Shown here: positions 1 to 5,874 of the stretch, in pieces
Position numbering within the stretch: position 1 is the stretch's first letter
How the letters are laid out: each line of letters opens with the position of its first letter
DNA from: Bacteroidota bacterium
Lineage (GTDB): Bacteria; Bacteroidota; Bacteroidia; Chitinophagales; Chitinophagaceae
Assembly (NCBI GenBank): GCA_023422565.1
Contig: JAFAGR010000102.1
Coordinates: forward strand, 1-7,656
Direction: 5' to 3'
DNA: 7,656 nucleotides
Translations under genes and position numbers: made by a program
The notes under the pieces: generated by a model
The model's database searches: none
What the model saw: the letters and a program-made list of their open reading frames with translations, nothing else
What the model was told of the DNA's origin: nothing

Positions 1-30
1 AAAGAGAGCCTAAAAACTCTCTTTCTTTTT
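1..30 (+). terminator. Probable intrinsic terminator of an upstream gene
   Basis: An 8-bp perfect inverted repeat (AAAGAGAG at 1-8, CTCTCTTT at 17-24) encloses an 8-nt A-rich loop and is followed by a T-run at 26-30. This is the layout of a rho-independent terminator read on the plus strand. The stem could extend left of the window. The gene it would end is not visible, so the assignment rests on structure alone. The stem is AT-rich and therefore modest in strength. Confidence 0.5.
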
Positions 31-86
31 GCCATTATAAAAGTTTTCCGGACAACAATGATTTAAAATTTACAATTTCAAAGTGT

Positions 87-217
87 TGTGTCGGGTGCCG
101 CTGCCGGACCAGCGTGTGTCGACACAGTCCTGAAGGTTAGCGTTAGCCGACACAGGAAGAGCATGTGCTGATCGAGACGACGCAAAGCGTGTCTCGATGC
201 CGACCAAAGCGTCGGCA
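87..217. repeat. Chain of GC-rich hairpins, no coding potential
   Basis: Several perfect inverted repeats follow each other. CGCTG (99-103) pairs with CAGCG (110-114). TGTGTCG pairs with CGACACA (148-154), and two left arms compete for it (87-93 and 115-121). ATCGAGAC (171-178) pairs with GTCTCGAT (191-198), with an inner ACGC/GCGT pair and an AAA loop, giving 12 bp in all. TGCCGAC (198-204) pairs with GTCGGCA (211-217). The last two loops share the string AAAGCGT. The motif GCATKTGCTGATCG recurs at 161 and 215, 54 bp apart. No known RNA family is recognised. It is either a repetitive palindromic element or a structured non-coding RNA. Confidence 0.55.
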
Positions 218-242
218 TTTGCTGATCGGAGCGCAGTATGCC

Positions 243-463
243 ACCCCTTCGGGGTTCTGATGGTCGTTGGTTTCTGCTACCGTATGCTACACATACGGTA
301 TCGCATATTTCGCCCCTTCGGGGCTTTGGGGGTCTTTGGTTTCTGCTACCGTATGCTACACATACGGTATGGCATATTTCGCCCCTTCGGGGCTTTGATG
401 AACTTTGGTTTCTGCTACCGTATGCTACACCTACGGTATCGCATATTTCGCCCCTTCGGGGCT
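243..463. repeat. 69-bp tandem repeat array with two hairpins per unit
   Basis: Units start at 269, 338 and 407, with an exact 69-bp period; a partial unit precedes them (243-268) and the third ends at 463. Each unit carries a 9-bp stem TACCGTATG/CATACGGTA around CTACA (278-300 in unit 1), then a GCCCC-TTC-GGGGC hairpin. About 57 bp is nearly invariant and about 12 bp between units varies. Unit 3 has one substitution that weakens the first stem. The period is divisible by three, so reading frames stay open through it and generate 23-residue peptide repeats that are probably meaningless. Similar PLRGF-coding palindromic arrays are familiar from Bacteroidota intergenic DNA. Confidence 0.85.
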
Positions 464-571
464 AGTGACAGATTAGTCCCGGAGGGACTTAACAACCACA
501 AACCGTATGCGAACGAAGTGCAGCTTACGGTTTGCTCCCGCAACAGAAATCAAGCCCCGATGGGGCGGCAT
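432..571. repeat. 140-bp direct repeat, copy 1
   Basis: This segment recurs at 656-795 with about 8 differences in 140 positions and no gap. It starts inside the last 69-bp unit and runs through three further hairpins. These are AGTCCC-GGA-GGGACT (475-489), an 11-bp stem with one mismatch (500-510 with 523-533) around a loop containing GAACGAAGTG, and GCCCC-GAT-GGGGC (554-566). The near identity suggests a recent duplication or element insertion. Confidence 0.85.
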
Positions 572-583
572 TACTCTGTTTGT

Positions 584-652
584 AAAAGTCAAAGGAAAAA
601 ATTCAAAAAAAAATGATCTTCGAATAAATCAGCGGCGTATTTCAATTAGCCG
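584..652. repeat. Heptamer tract plus decayed B block
   Basis: Four A-rich heptamers stand in register (AAAAGTC, AAAGGAA, AAAATTC, AAAAAAA; 584-611). They are followed by a degenerate copy (615-652) of the block found intact at 1890-1942 and 3966-4018, recognisable by GATCTtCGA, AAATCAGCG and ATTTCAAT. The copy has a 2-nt insertion and several substitutions. It sits exactly between the two 140-bp repeats. Confidence 0.6.
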
Positions 653-655
653 AAA

Positions 656-795
656 TACGGTATCGCATATTTTGTCCCTTCGGGGCTGATAACAGATTAG
701 TCCCGGAGGGACTTAACAACCACAAACCGTATGCAAACGAAGTGCAGCTTACGGTTTGAACCCGCAACAGAAATCAAGCCCCGATGGGGCGGCAT
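656..795. repeat. 140-bp direct repeat, copy 2
   Basis: Second copy of 432-571 at an offset of 224 bp, with about 94 percent identity by eye. Its hairpins are kept: AGTCCC/GGGACT at 699-713, the 11-bp stem at 724-757 and GCCCC/GGGGC at 778-790. The three changes within 692-795 fall in a loop or between hairpins, so the stems are unaffected. Upstream changes weaken the TTC-loop hairpin, where GCCCC becomes GTCCC. Confidence 0.85.
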
Positions 796-839
796 AATGA
801 TGATGGGCTTCCCACTGGTATTTGAGTTAGAATGGATAG

Positions 840-869
840 TTGCACCCCGCGCCAATTTCACTATCTTTA
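840..869 (+). promoter_or_regulatory. Candidate Bacteroidota promoter for the 935 gene
   Basis: TTG at 840-842 and TATCTTTA at 862-869 are separated by 19 bp. This fits the Bacteroidota primary sigma pattern (TTG at -33, TAnnTTTG at -7) except for the last base. Transcription would start near 876, giving a leader of about 59 nt before the GTG at 935. This is a pattern match only. Confidence 0.4.
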
Positions 870-934
870 AATAAATAAATCTACCCGCGAAGAAACGCGC
901 ATTTATCAACATAAAACACTTAAAAAATCAAACG

Positions 935-1747
935 GTGTCTTTAAAAAAACTGGCTGCAATTCTGCTACTGCTTCCCTGTGCTATGCTATTCTCAACAATA
1001 ACTTCTGCACAAAACCAGACAATAAATCAATCACCCATAAACGATTCGCTCACAGGAGTTGCACCCAAGGCTCCGGTGCCGGATGAATTTTATAAGCAAC
1101 TCACCGCCATTTTTGAATGTGACCTCGAGATGAATAAGGGTGAGCTGATTTCCAGGCAAAGTGAAAGCTATGGCTGGGAAAGAGAGTATTACGGCTTTTT
1201 ATTGCCTTTGCAGGGGTTTCAACTGAAATTGGAAAAGAAACAGCAAAACGGCAGAGTGCCGCAATGGTCGCTCGAAGCCTACAGGCCTCCGTTTGCCGGC
1301 AATGAACAGTTTTATGATTCACTTTTCGAAAAACTAAAAAGCTATGGCACGGTAACTTCGAAGCCGTCATCTTCCTACCTGTTTAAAGGCATGAACTTAG
1401 TGGCACCCGGTGGAAAGGATTATCACATTTTGATCAACCTGAATAAGTACAGTCCATATATAGCCGGAGGTGCGGAAGATAATTCACTTACCATCTATGT
1501 TGCCGGGAAAGGACCTGCATTCATCGGTAGCTACCCAAAAGATGAAACAAACTCGCAGTCAAAAAAATATGTCACCTGCTCCCGTTGCAATGGAAAGGGC
1601 CATCTTGGTGTTATAAAAAATACGGAACAGAAAAGGTATAAATACAAAAAGAATGCATTGGGTGAATATACGTATGAAGGTTCCGTCACCACCGGCGTAA
1701 ACGATGTATGCCCTAAATGCGTGGGTAAAGGAAAGGTGTATCAATAG
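935..1747 (+). CDS. Secreted protein with two DnaJ-type CxxCxGxG zinc motifs
   Basis: A 270-residue protein of unknown function. The GTG at 935 is chosen because an in-frame TAA lies at 920-922 and because it gives a complete signal peptide: basic MSLKK, a hydrophobic core to about residue 20, and a type I site after TSA (residue 25). Cys15 is preceded by Pro, so it is not a lipobox. The middle (about 50-200) shows no family I recognise. The C-terminal end has CSRCNGKG (215-222) and CPKCVGKG (259-266), separated by 36 mostly basic and aromatic residues. In DnaJ, four such motifs form two zinc sites; two motifs here could form one site. There is no J domain. By inference it is an exported protein, periplasmic or outer-surface, with a small zinc-ribbon-like tail. 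Repeats flank it on both sides and it has no obvious operon partner. Confidence 0.8.
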   Translation: MSLKKLAAILLLLPCAMLFSTITSAQNQTINQSPINDSLTGVAPKAPVPDEFYKQLTAIFECDLEMNKGELISRQSESYGWEREYYGFLLPLQGFQLKLEKKQQNGRVPQWSLEAYRPPFAGNEQFYDSLFEKLKSYGTVTSKPSSSYLFKGMNLVAPGGKDYHILINLNKYSPYIAGGAEDNSLTIYVAGKGPAFIGSYPKDETNSQSKKYVTCSRCNGKGHLGVIKNTEQKRYKYKKNALGEYTYEGSVTTGVNDVCPKCVGKGKVYQ

Positions 1748-1760
1748 CAAGAGGAAAATT

Positions 1761-1791
1761 TACGATGTACGATTTACGATGTACGATGTAC
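1761..1791. repeat. TACGATK heptamer tandem repeat, 4.4 copies
   Basis: TACGATG, TACGATT, TACGATG, TACGATG and a final TAC run without interruption, 13 bp after the stop of the preceding gene. Related TTACGATT strings occur at 3875-3883 and near 4060. Confidence 0.85.
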
Positions 1792-1810
1792 TAATTCACG
1801 AAGAAAAAAC

Positions 1811-1850
1811 GGCTCTCAGTGAACCTTCGTTCCTCCGTGGATCTCCGTGA
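1811..1850. repeat. Type A intergenic repeat (CTCCGTGA block), copy 1
   Basis: A 40-bp block built from imperfect copies of CTCCGTGGA/CTCCGTGA about 10 bp apart. Related copies lie at 4088-4110 and, more diverged, at 4798-4837 (29 of 40 bases match by eye). Confidence 0.65.
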
Positions 1851-1861
1851 TCTGGCAAGTA

Positions 1862-1974
1862 AAAAGTAAAAATTCAAAATTCAAAAGACGATCTCCGAAA
1901 ATCAGCGCTGCATTTCAATCAGCGGGAATCAGCGGGAAAAATTGCCCGCAAAGAAACGAAGAAGGCAGAGACGC
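1862..1974. repeat. Composite repeat D-B-C, copy 1
   Basis: Four heptamers (AAAAGTA, AAAATTC, AAAATTC, AAAAGAC; 1862-1889) run into block B (1890-1942), whose end is two AATCAGCGGG decamers. Next comes a diverged 33-nt block C (1942-1974) keeping CGCAAAG and GACGC. About 50 of 54 bases of B match 3965-4018. Open frames through here are by-products of the repeats. Confidence 0.8.
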
Positions 1975-1976
1975 GA

Positions 1977-2030
1977 AAAAATTAAAAGTCAAAAGAGTTT
2001 TACGCAAAGGAACTAAGGGGCAAGGACGCG
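1977..2030. repeat. Composite repeat D-C, copy 2
   Basis: Heptamers AAAAATT, AAAAGTC, AAAAGAG (1977-1997) abut a C block (1998-2030) beginning TTTTACGCAAAGGAAC. Positions 1991-2017 match 2061-2087 at 25 of 27 bases. Confidence 0.8.
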
Positions 2031-2032
2031 AA

Positions 2033-2100
2033 AAAATTCAAAAGTCAAAAGTCATAATTCAAAAGAGTTTCACGCAAAGGAACAAAGCAGCAAAGGCGGC
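2033..2100. repeat. Composite repeat D-C, copy 3
   Basis: Five heptamers in register (AAAATTC, AAAAGTC, AAAAGTC, ATAATTC, AAAAGAG; 2033-2067) abut C block TTTCACGCAAAGGAAC (2068-2100). The C block holds three CAAAG cores spaced 8 bp apart. Confidence 0.85.
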
Positions 2101-2105
2101 GTAGA

Positions 2106-2122
2106 GTCGTTAGTCATTAGTC
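2106..2122. repeat. GTCRTTA heptamer tandem repeat, 2.4 copies
   Basis: GTCGTTA, GTCATTA and GTC run without interruption just downstream of the last C block. The period is again 7 bp although the sequence is unrelated to the A-rich heptamers. Confidence 0.6.
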
Positions 2123-2173
2123 TTGAATATCTCGCATCCCAGATCCCATCATTAAGTGTCGCACCACCTAACA

Positions 2174-3613
2174 TCATTGTATCATACCCGACCTCGAAGA
2201 ATGATAGGCTACTGTGGGAGAACCATGATAAACTACCAATGGAGCAGAAATATTAGAAGTACTGGGGTATCTCCACAACTCTGCGCCGGTGGCGGCATTA
2301 AAAGCGAAGAACCAGTGCGATCCTCCGCTTCCCTGGTAAACGATACCGTTAGCCACAAGCGGACTGGCAGAATTCGGGGCAACGCTTAGCTTTTCCCAGA
2401 TTAATGCGCCGGTATGGCGGTTTACAGCGTAAAGCCCTGTGTAGCCCGCAATGAATAACCGGTCACCTTCTATCGATGGGCTTGTGTAAAATCCAATATT
2501 ATCCAAGGCTTGCCAAACTAACTGGCCGTTGGTTGCGTTTATTGCATAAAGGCTTCCCTTCCTTGTAAAATCCTGATAGCGGTTAGCGCTTCCAATAAAT
2601 AATACATTATCTACAATGGCAGGTGATCCATAACTCAATGAAAAAGAATCTGCACTGAAGCGCCAGTTTTGTGCACCGGTAGCCGCATTTAATGCATGTA
2701 AAAATCCGAAACCACTTGATGTATAGATAGTCCCACTGTGATAGGTGGGGCCGGCGAAAACTGTTGATCCCGGGATCGACGTCTGCCAGATCAACTGACC
2801 GGTATTGAAATCAACCGCATAAGCTTTACTATCGGAAGCGCTGAAATAAACCACCCCATTATGGATAACAGCGCTCGTGCTCACATTCTGCCCGGCCTGA
2901 AAACGCCAGCGAAGTGCGCCGGTAGTAGCATCCAATGAGATCATTTCATCAGAGTTTACGCCAAAAAATACTGCACCGTTTGCAATAGTCGGGCTGGATT
3001 CGCTGCTTTGCTGGGTACCGCCCGGGGAAAACTCCCAAATGGTGGAGCCTGTTAAAGCATCATAGCAATAAATGGTTCCGGTAGTGTTGGTAGTGTAAAT
3101 CTTTCCATCAGAATATGCAGGGGCGGCGTAAGAGAATCCGCCATTAGCGAAGCGCCTCCATTTTAAGGCGCCGGTAAGTGCGTCCAGCGCATAAAATCCT
3201 CCGTCCACATTTCCGAAATAAACGAGGGCCTCCTGAATTACGGGAACCGCGTTGTTAACAACTGCTGTGTAATTTTTTGTAGAGCCGTCTTCTGCCGTCA
3301 CAGTAAAAGTAACAGGAGCGCTGAAGTCTAATGCCACTCCGCTCACCGGGATAACCTGAACGCCGCTTATAGTTATAATGGGAATAAGCGAGGTTCTGTT
3401 AACTCCTGCTGGGATCAATGCGATTATACTGTCTGCTCCGATAGAAACCGTTGCTTCAACTGAATCTATCGAAGAACCGTTTTGTATTCTTAGATGGAAA
3501 TTGAGAATTTCTTTGCTGTCGGATAATACCGGCGCACGGGATTCGGTTTTTTCGCAACTGTTGAACAGGGTTAGCAATAGCAGTGCAGGCAAAATGTAGG
3601 AGAAGCGTGTCAT
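2174..3613 (-). CDS. Lipoprotein with DUF5018-like domain and eight-repeat PQQ-like beta-propeller
   Basis: A 479-residue protein with a lipoprotein signal: hydrophobic residues 7-17, then LFNSC with the lipidated Cys at 20. Residues about 28-120 resemble the DUF5018 module of Bacteroidota lipoproteins, ending in a VTAEDGSTKNYT motif (105-116). From about 128 to 450 there are eight repeats with the PQQ-like signature (YALDALTG..KW, IYCYDALTG..IW, ISLDATTG..RW, YAVDFNTG..IW, LHALNAATG..NW, LYAINATNG..VW, LYAVNRHTG..IW, FFAFNAATG..LW). Eight blades match the fold of quinoprotein dehydrogenases and BamB, but I see no catalytic residues for a dehydrogenase. By inference it is an outer-membrane-anchored or surface binding or scaffold protein. 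ATG start at 3613; no clear promoter. Its strand is opposite to all neighbours and repeat clusters lie on both sides, so it is probably monocistronic. Confidence 0.92.
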   Translation of the reverse strand: MTRFSYILPALLLLTLFNSCEKTESRAPVLSDSKEILNFHLRIQNGSSIDSVEATVSIGADSIIALIPAGVNRTSLIPIITISGVQVIPVSGVALDFSAPVTFTVTAEDGSTKNYTAVVNNAVPVIQEALVYFGNVDGGFYALDALTGALKWRRFANGGFSYAAPAYSDGKIYTTNTTGTIYCYDALTGSTIWEFSPGGTQQSSESSPTIANGAVFFGVNSDEMISLDATTGALRWRFQAGQNVSTSAVIHNGVVYFSASDSKAYAVDFNTGQLIWQTSIPGSTVFAGPTYHSGTIYTSSGFGFLHALNAATGAQNWRFSADSFSLSYGSPAIVDNVLFIGSANRYQDFTRKGSLYAINATNGQLVWQALDNIGFYTSPSIEGDRLFIAGYTGLYAVNRHTGALIWEKLSVAPNSASPLVANGIVYQGSGGSHWFFAFNAATGAELWRYPSTSNISAPLVVYHGSPTVAYHSSRSGMIQ

Positions 3614-3806
3614 AGCGTTAGTTGAACACTAAAAGTAATGCATTTTCGGCATTCCACCCGGTTCCATTGGACTATGAGTTTCGGGTTATGAGGAATGTAA
3701 TGCATCTTCGTGGGAAGCCATTTTTACTGATGAATTTTACATCTAAAATGATCACTTCTTCCGATCCAAAGAAATTACTTTCTCAGGCAAAGAAGGAAAA
3801 GAATTA

Positions 3807-3867
3807 AAAAGTCAAAATTCAAACGTCAAAGGAGTTTCACGCAAAGGAACTAAGAAAGCAAAGACGC
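3807..3867. repeat. Composite repeat D-C, copy 4
   Basis: Heptamers AAAAGTC, AAAATTC, AAACGTC, AAAGGAG (3807-3834) abut C block TTTCACGCAAAGGAAC (3835-3867). The preceding 3614-3806 holds nothing I can identify. A linker with GATTTACGATTTGTTCG (3873-3889) leads into the H hairpin. Confidence 0.85.
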
Positions 3868-3880
3868 AATGAGATTTACG

Positions 3881-3918
3881 ATTTGTTCGTCCCGGCAGGT
3901 GTTATCACCTGACCGGTT
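3881..3918. repeat. H hairpin repeat, copy 1
   Basis: The arms CCGG-CAGGTG (3892-3901) and CACCTG-A-CCGG (3906-3916) form a 10-bp stem with one bulged A and a TTAT loop. The whole 38-bp segment recurs at 6471-6508 with three differences. In that copy the one changed stem base becomes a G-T (G-U in RNA) pair, so the fold is kept. Confidence 0.75.
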
Positions 3919-3965
3919 GCACGCAATTTCATTTACAATGTACTTGTCCGACAAATTAAAAAAGC

Positions 3966-4051
3966 GATCTCCGAAAATCAGCGGTGCATTTCAATCCGCG
4001 AGAGTCAGCGGGAAAATATTTCACGCAAAGGAACAAAGACAGCAAAGGCGC
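3966..4051. repeat. Composite repeat B-C, copy 5
   Basis: Block B (3966-4018, GATCTCCGAAAATCAGCG onward) is joined directly to C block TTTCACGCAAAGGAAC (4019-4051). Here the heptamer tract before B is missing; it precedes the other C block at 3835 instead. A GATTTACGATTGTTCG linker follows at about 4056-4072. Confidence 0.8.
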
Positions 4052-4087
4052 AATTGCGATTTACGATTGTTCGCAATATCAGTTGTT

Positions 4088-4110
4088 GGTCCCTCAGTGT
4101 ACCTCCGTGA
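4088..4110. repeat. Type A repeat, copy 2
   Basis: CTCAGTGTACCTCCGTGA (4093-4110) resembles the block at 1811-1850 and is shortened to about half its length. It lies directly upstream of the candidate promoter of the DUF1801 gene. Confidence 0.55.
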
Positions 4111-4117
4111 ACAACCT

Positions 4118-4145
4118 TTTGCAGTTGATGAAAATGTTATCTTTA
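4118..4145 (+). promoter_or_regulatory. Weak candidate promoter for the DUF1801 gene
   Basis: TTTG (4118-4121) and TATCTTTA (4138-4145) are 16 bp apart, slightly short of the usual Bacteroidota spacing, and the -7 element misses its last base. The same TATCTTTA is seen before the gene at 935. The start codon lies 38 bp downstream. Confidence 0.3.
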
Positions 4146-4182
4146 GACAATAACTTTAGATCAGGTAACTAAATCGTTTCTT

Positions 4183-4614
4183 ATGCCTGTAAAGGAGAAA
4201 ATTGCCAATTATATCAGTAGCCAACCGGAACCTAAACGGACGGAGTTACTCACCTTGCATCAACGCATGCTTCAACTGTTTCCCAAAGCGCGATTATGGT
4301 TTCTGGATGGTAAAGACGATAAAGGCAAAGTAGTTTCAAACCCAAACATCGGGTACGGACTGCAATCTATTAAATATGCGGATGGCTCATCAAAAGAGTT
4401 CTACCAGATCGGTTTCAGCGGCAATGCAACAGGCATATCCGTATATATTATGGGTCTTCCGGATAAAAATTGTCTACCACAAACCTTTGGTGCAATAATT
4501 GGCAAAGCGAATGTAACCGGCTATTGCATCAGGTTCAAAAAACTTAGTGATATAAATACAGATGTACTCGAAGCAGCCATCCGATACGGCATTGAAAACA
4601 CATCTGAACCATAG
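4183..4614 (+). CDS. DUF1801 domain protein
   Basis: A 143-residue soluble protein with no signal peptide, close to the usual size of DUF1801 (YdhG-like) proteins. Family-like features are the N-terminal helix with PEPKRTELLTLHQRM (16-30), a central beta region with YGLQSIKYADG and FYQIGFSG (58-80), the GISVYIMGL strand (84-92), and the ending CIRFKKLSDINTDVLEAAI (119-137). That ending is the typical gk.C.rfk.l.did.dvl motif. The fold is iron-chaperone or frataxin-like in some annotations, but the biochemical role is not established. It is probably cytoplasmic. The ATG has no Shine-Dalgarno. It is preceded by a repeat cluster and followed after 14 bp by a doubtful small ORF. Confidence 0.85.
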   Translation: MPVKEKIANYISSQPEPKRTELLTLHQRMLQLFPKARLWFLDGKDDKGKVVSNPNIGYGLQSIKYADGSSKEFYQIGFSGNATGISVYIMGLPDKNCLPQTFGAIIGKANVTGYCIRFKKLSDINTDVLEAAIRYGIENTSEP

Positions 4615-4628
4615 GGCCCGCAACATTT

Positions 4629-4844
4629 ATGAATAAGTCTGTTTCCGTGTTGCTGGTTTTCATCTCGTTTCGAATGGATGGTCAAAAAGCATTAGCCGAC
4701 AGCATACGAAACAATACCCGGCACAGTATTAAAGTGAATTTTATTATCCCCGGGCACATACAAATGTATGATATGGTCTCGTTGGAAAACCATTCTATGC
4801 TCTTTGTGAATCCCTGCTCCTCTGTGGAACTCCATGACCAATGA
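4629..4844 (+). pseudogene. Small ORF, probable gene remnant with a repeat-derived 3' end
   Basis: A 71-codon frame, 14 bp after the DUF1801 stop. The first 24 residues look like a short signal peptide (MNKSVSVLLVFISF, then QKALADSIRNN), a beginning common to exported Bacteroidota hydrolases. After residue 30 I recognise no family. Codons 57 onward overlap a diverged type A intergenic repeat (4798-4837), so the C-terminal end is unlikely to be ancestral coding sequence. In another frame the DNA near 4712 reads IPGTVLK before a stop, which would suit a frameshifted serine hydrolase start, but this is speculative. It could instead be a genuine small secreted protein. Confidence 0.35.
4798..4837. 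repeat. Type A repeat, diverged copy 3
   Basis: Aligned without gaps to 1811-1850, 29 of 40 bases agree, including the GCTCT, GTGAA, TCCTC and GTGGA segments. It lies within the last codons of the small ORF at 4629-4844. Confidence 0.5.
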
Positions 4845-4955
4845 TAATAGATCTTTCTCAAGAAAACTCAATATGTATTAAAATAGAAATTCGGTACTTT
4901 AATATTGCCGGATAGGGTGAACAATTATACATTATAGGCACTCGTATGTTTTTAA

Positions 4956-5804
4956 ATGATTGAACAAAGTCAAAATATCAGGATAAAGCGCTGCGAAGTG
5001 CATCCTGCATTGCGTTCGCTGATACGGCATATTAATATAATTGACGCCACACTTGATGGTAGTTTTGACAATAAGGCTGGCAATTTTATGCCCTCGCCGG
5101 AGCAGGCGATCTTCATCAATCTTTTCACCAGGTTCAAGGCGAAAAAATCCGGTGAAGCAAATTTTGACACCCGTACATCCTGTACCATCATTGGCCCGCA
5201 AGTCACCCCGTTTAAACTGCTGGTCCAGGAAAGCCACAAAGCGATAGTTATAATTTTTCAGCCCGGAGGTTTGAACCGTCTACTCGGTATTCCGTTATCG
5301 GAATTATTTGACAATGGATTTTGCGGCAGGGAAGTTATTGGCAAGGAAATAAATGATCTGGTTGTCCAATGCCACCACACCCATACTTTAGATGAACTTA
5401 GCAGCCTGGTGCAAAACTATTTTCTCTCTAAATTATCTTTCTTAAAAGAGCAATTACCTATAGACCGCGCACTGCGATATTTATTGGAGAATTATAATGC
5501 GGATATTTCACAGATCGCAACAATGGCCTGTATGAGCATTCGGAGTTTTGAGCGGAAGTGCAAAGATAGATTGGGAATGCCGGCGAAAATGTACGCGAGA
5601 ATCGCACGGTTTCACACCGCGTACAAAATGCTGGAAAGTCAACCAAATATATCGTGGACAAATCTCGCGTACGGAGTTGGCTACTTTGACCAAATGCACT
5701 TCATCAAAGATTTTAAGGAATTCGCAAAGCTCACCCCTACCCTTGCTCAAAAGGAATTATCTGAAGGGCAGCGCCGCTTTCAGCTTGATTGGGACAAGAT
5801 CTAA
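4956..5804 (+). CDS. AraC-family transcriptional regulator
   Basis: A 282-residue DNA-binding regulator. The N-terminal half (about 1-150) resembles the DUF6597-type ligand domain of Bacteroidota AraC proteins, with HPALRSLIRHI (16-26) and FQPGGLNRLLGIP (101-113). The C-terminal AraC domain spans about 165-275. Helix-turn-helix 1 lies near 184-204 (ISQIATMACMSIRSFERKC). Helix-turn-helix 2 lies near 234-258 and keeps the family signature AYGVGYFDQMHFIKDFKEF with the following PT. The ATG at 4956 has no Shine-Dalgarno. Its target is probably the membrane-protein gene 70 bp downstream on the same strand, or itself. The ligand cannot be deduced. The length is typical and all key HTH positions are present. 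Confidence 0.92.
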   Translation: MIEQSQNIRIKRCEVHPALRSLIRHINIIDATLDGSFDNKAGNFMPSPEQAIFINLFTRFKAKKSGEANFDTRTSCTIIGPQVTPFKLLVQESHKAIVIIFQPGGLNRLLGIPLSELFDNGFCGREVIGKEINDLVVQCHHTHTLDELSSLVQNYFLSKLSFLKEQLPIDRALRYLLENYNADISQIATMACMSIRSFERKCKDRLGMPAKMYARIARFHTAYKMLESQPNISWTNLAYGVGYFDQMHFIKDFKEFAKLTPTLAQKELSEGQRRFQLDWDKI

Positions 5805-5843
5805 TTTGGCGTTTTTATACTATCCCGGGTTCACACGTGCAAA

Positions 5844-5851
5844 TATTTTTG
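5844..5851 (+). promoter_or_regulatory. Possible -7 element before the DUF1772 gene
   Basis: TATTTTTG matches TAnnTTTG exactly, 23 bp before the ATG at 5875. No TTG is found at the proper -33 distance, which would suit a promoter that depends on an activator such as the neighbouring AraC protein. AT-rich context makes a chance match quite possible. Confidence 0.22.
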
Positions 5852-5874
5852 CTTAAAATAAAAAAAGCAGAAAT

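Noticed and set aside
243..463. CRISPR-like array
   Set aside because: The conserved part is about 57 bp and the variable part only about 12 bp, with internal double hairpins. There are no spacer-length unique sequences and no cas genes.
197..616. 139-codon open frame with 23-residue repeats
   Set aside because: It is the 69-bp hairpin array read through because the period is divisible by three. There is no start context and no family, and the 3' part crosses unrelated hairpins and an A-rich tract.
238..689. Overlapping frames rich in SPLRG and the 507-689 frame
   Set aside because: Both are translations of the GCCCCTTCGGGGC palindromes and the 140-bp repeat, with no independent support.
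697..912. Minus-strand 71-codon frame
   Set aside because: It lies over the second 140-bp repeat and the promoter region of the 935 gene. The peptide shows no recognisable domain.
1847..2104. 85-codon frame
   Set aside because: Entirely made of repeat blocks D, B and C; Lys-rich translation of A-rich DNA.
3622..3807. 61-codon frame with TTG start
   Set aside because: It begins 8 bp from the divergent lipoprotein start, has no recognisable domain, and ends where the heptamer tract begins. It could be a remnant, but nothing supports a gene.
3869..4172. Two overlapping frames of 94 and 62 codons
   Set aside because: They are frames through the H hairpin and B and C repeats upstream of the DUF1801 gene.
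5824..5839. CCCGGG and CACGTG palindromes before the DUF1772 gene as AraC operators
   Set aside because: AraC proteins usually bind direct repeats, and six-base palindromes are expected by chance.
4932..5856. Antisense and alternative frames over the AraC gene
   Set aside because: The AraC frame has full-length family similarity, and these other frames show no motifs.
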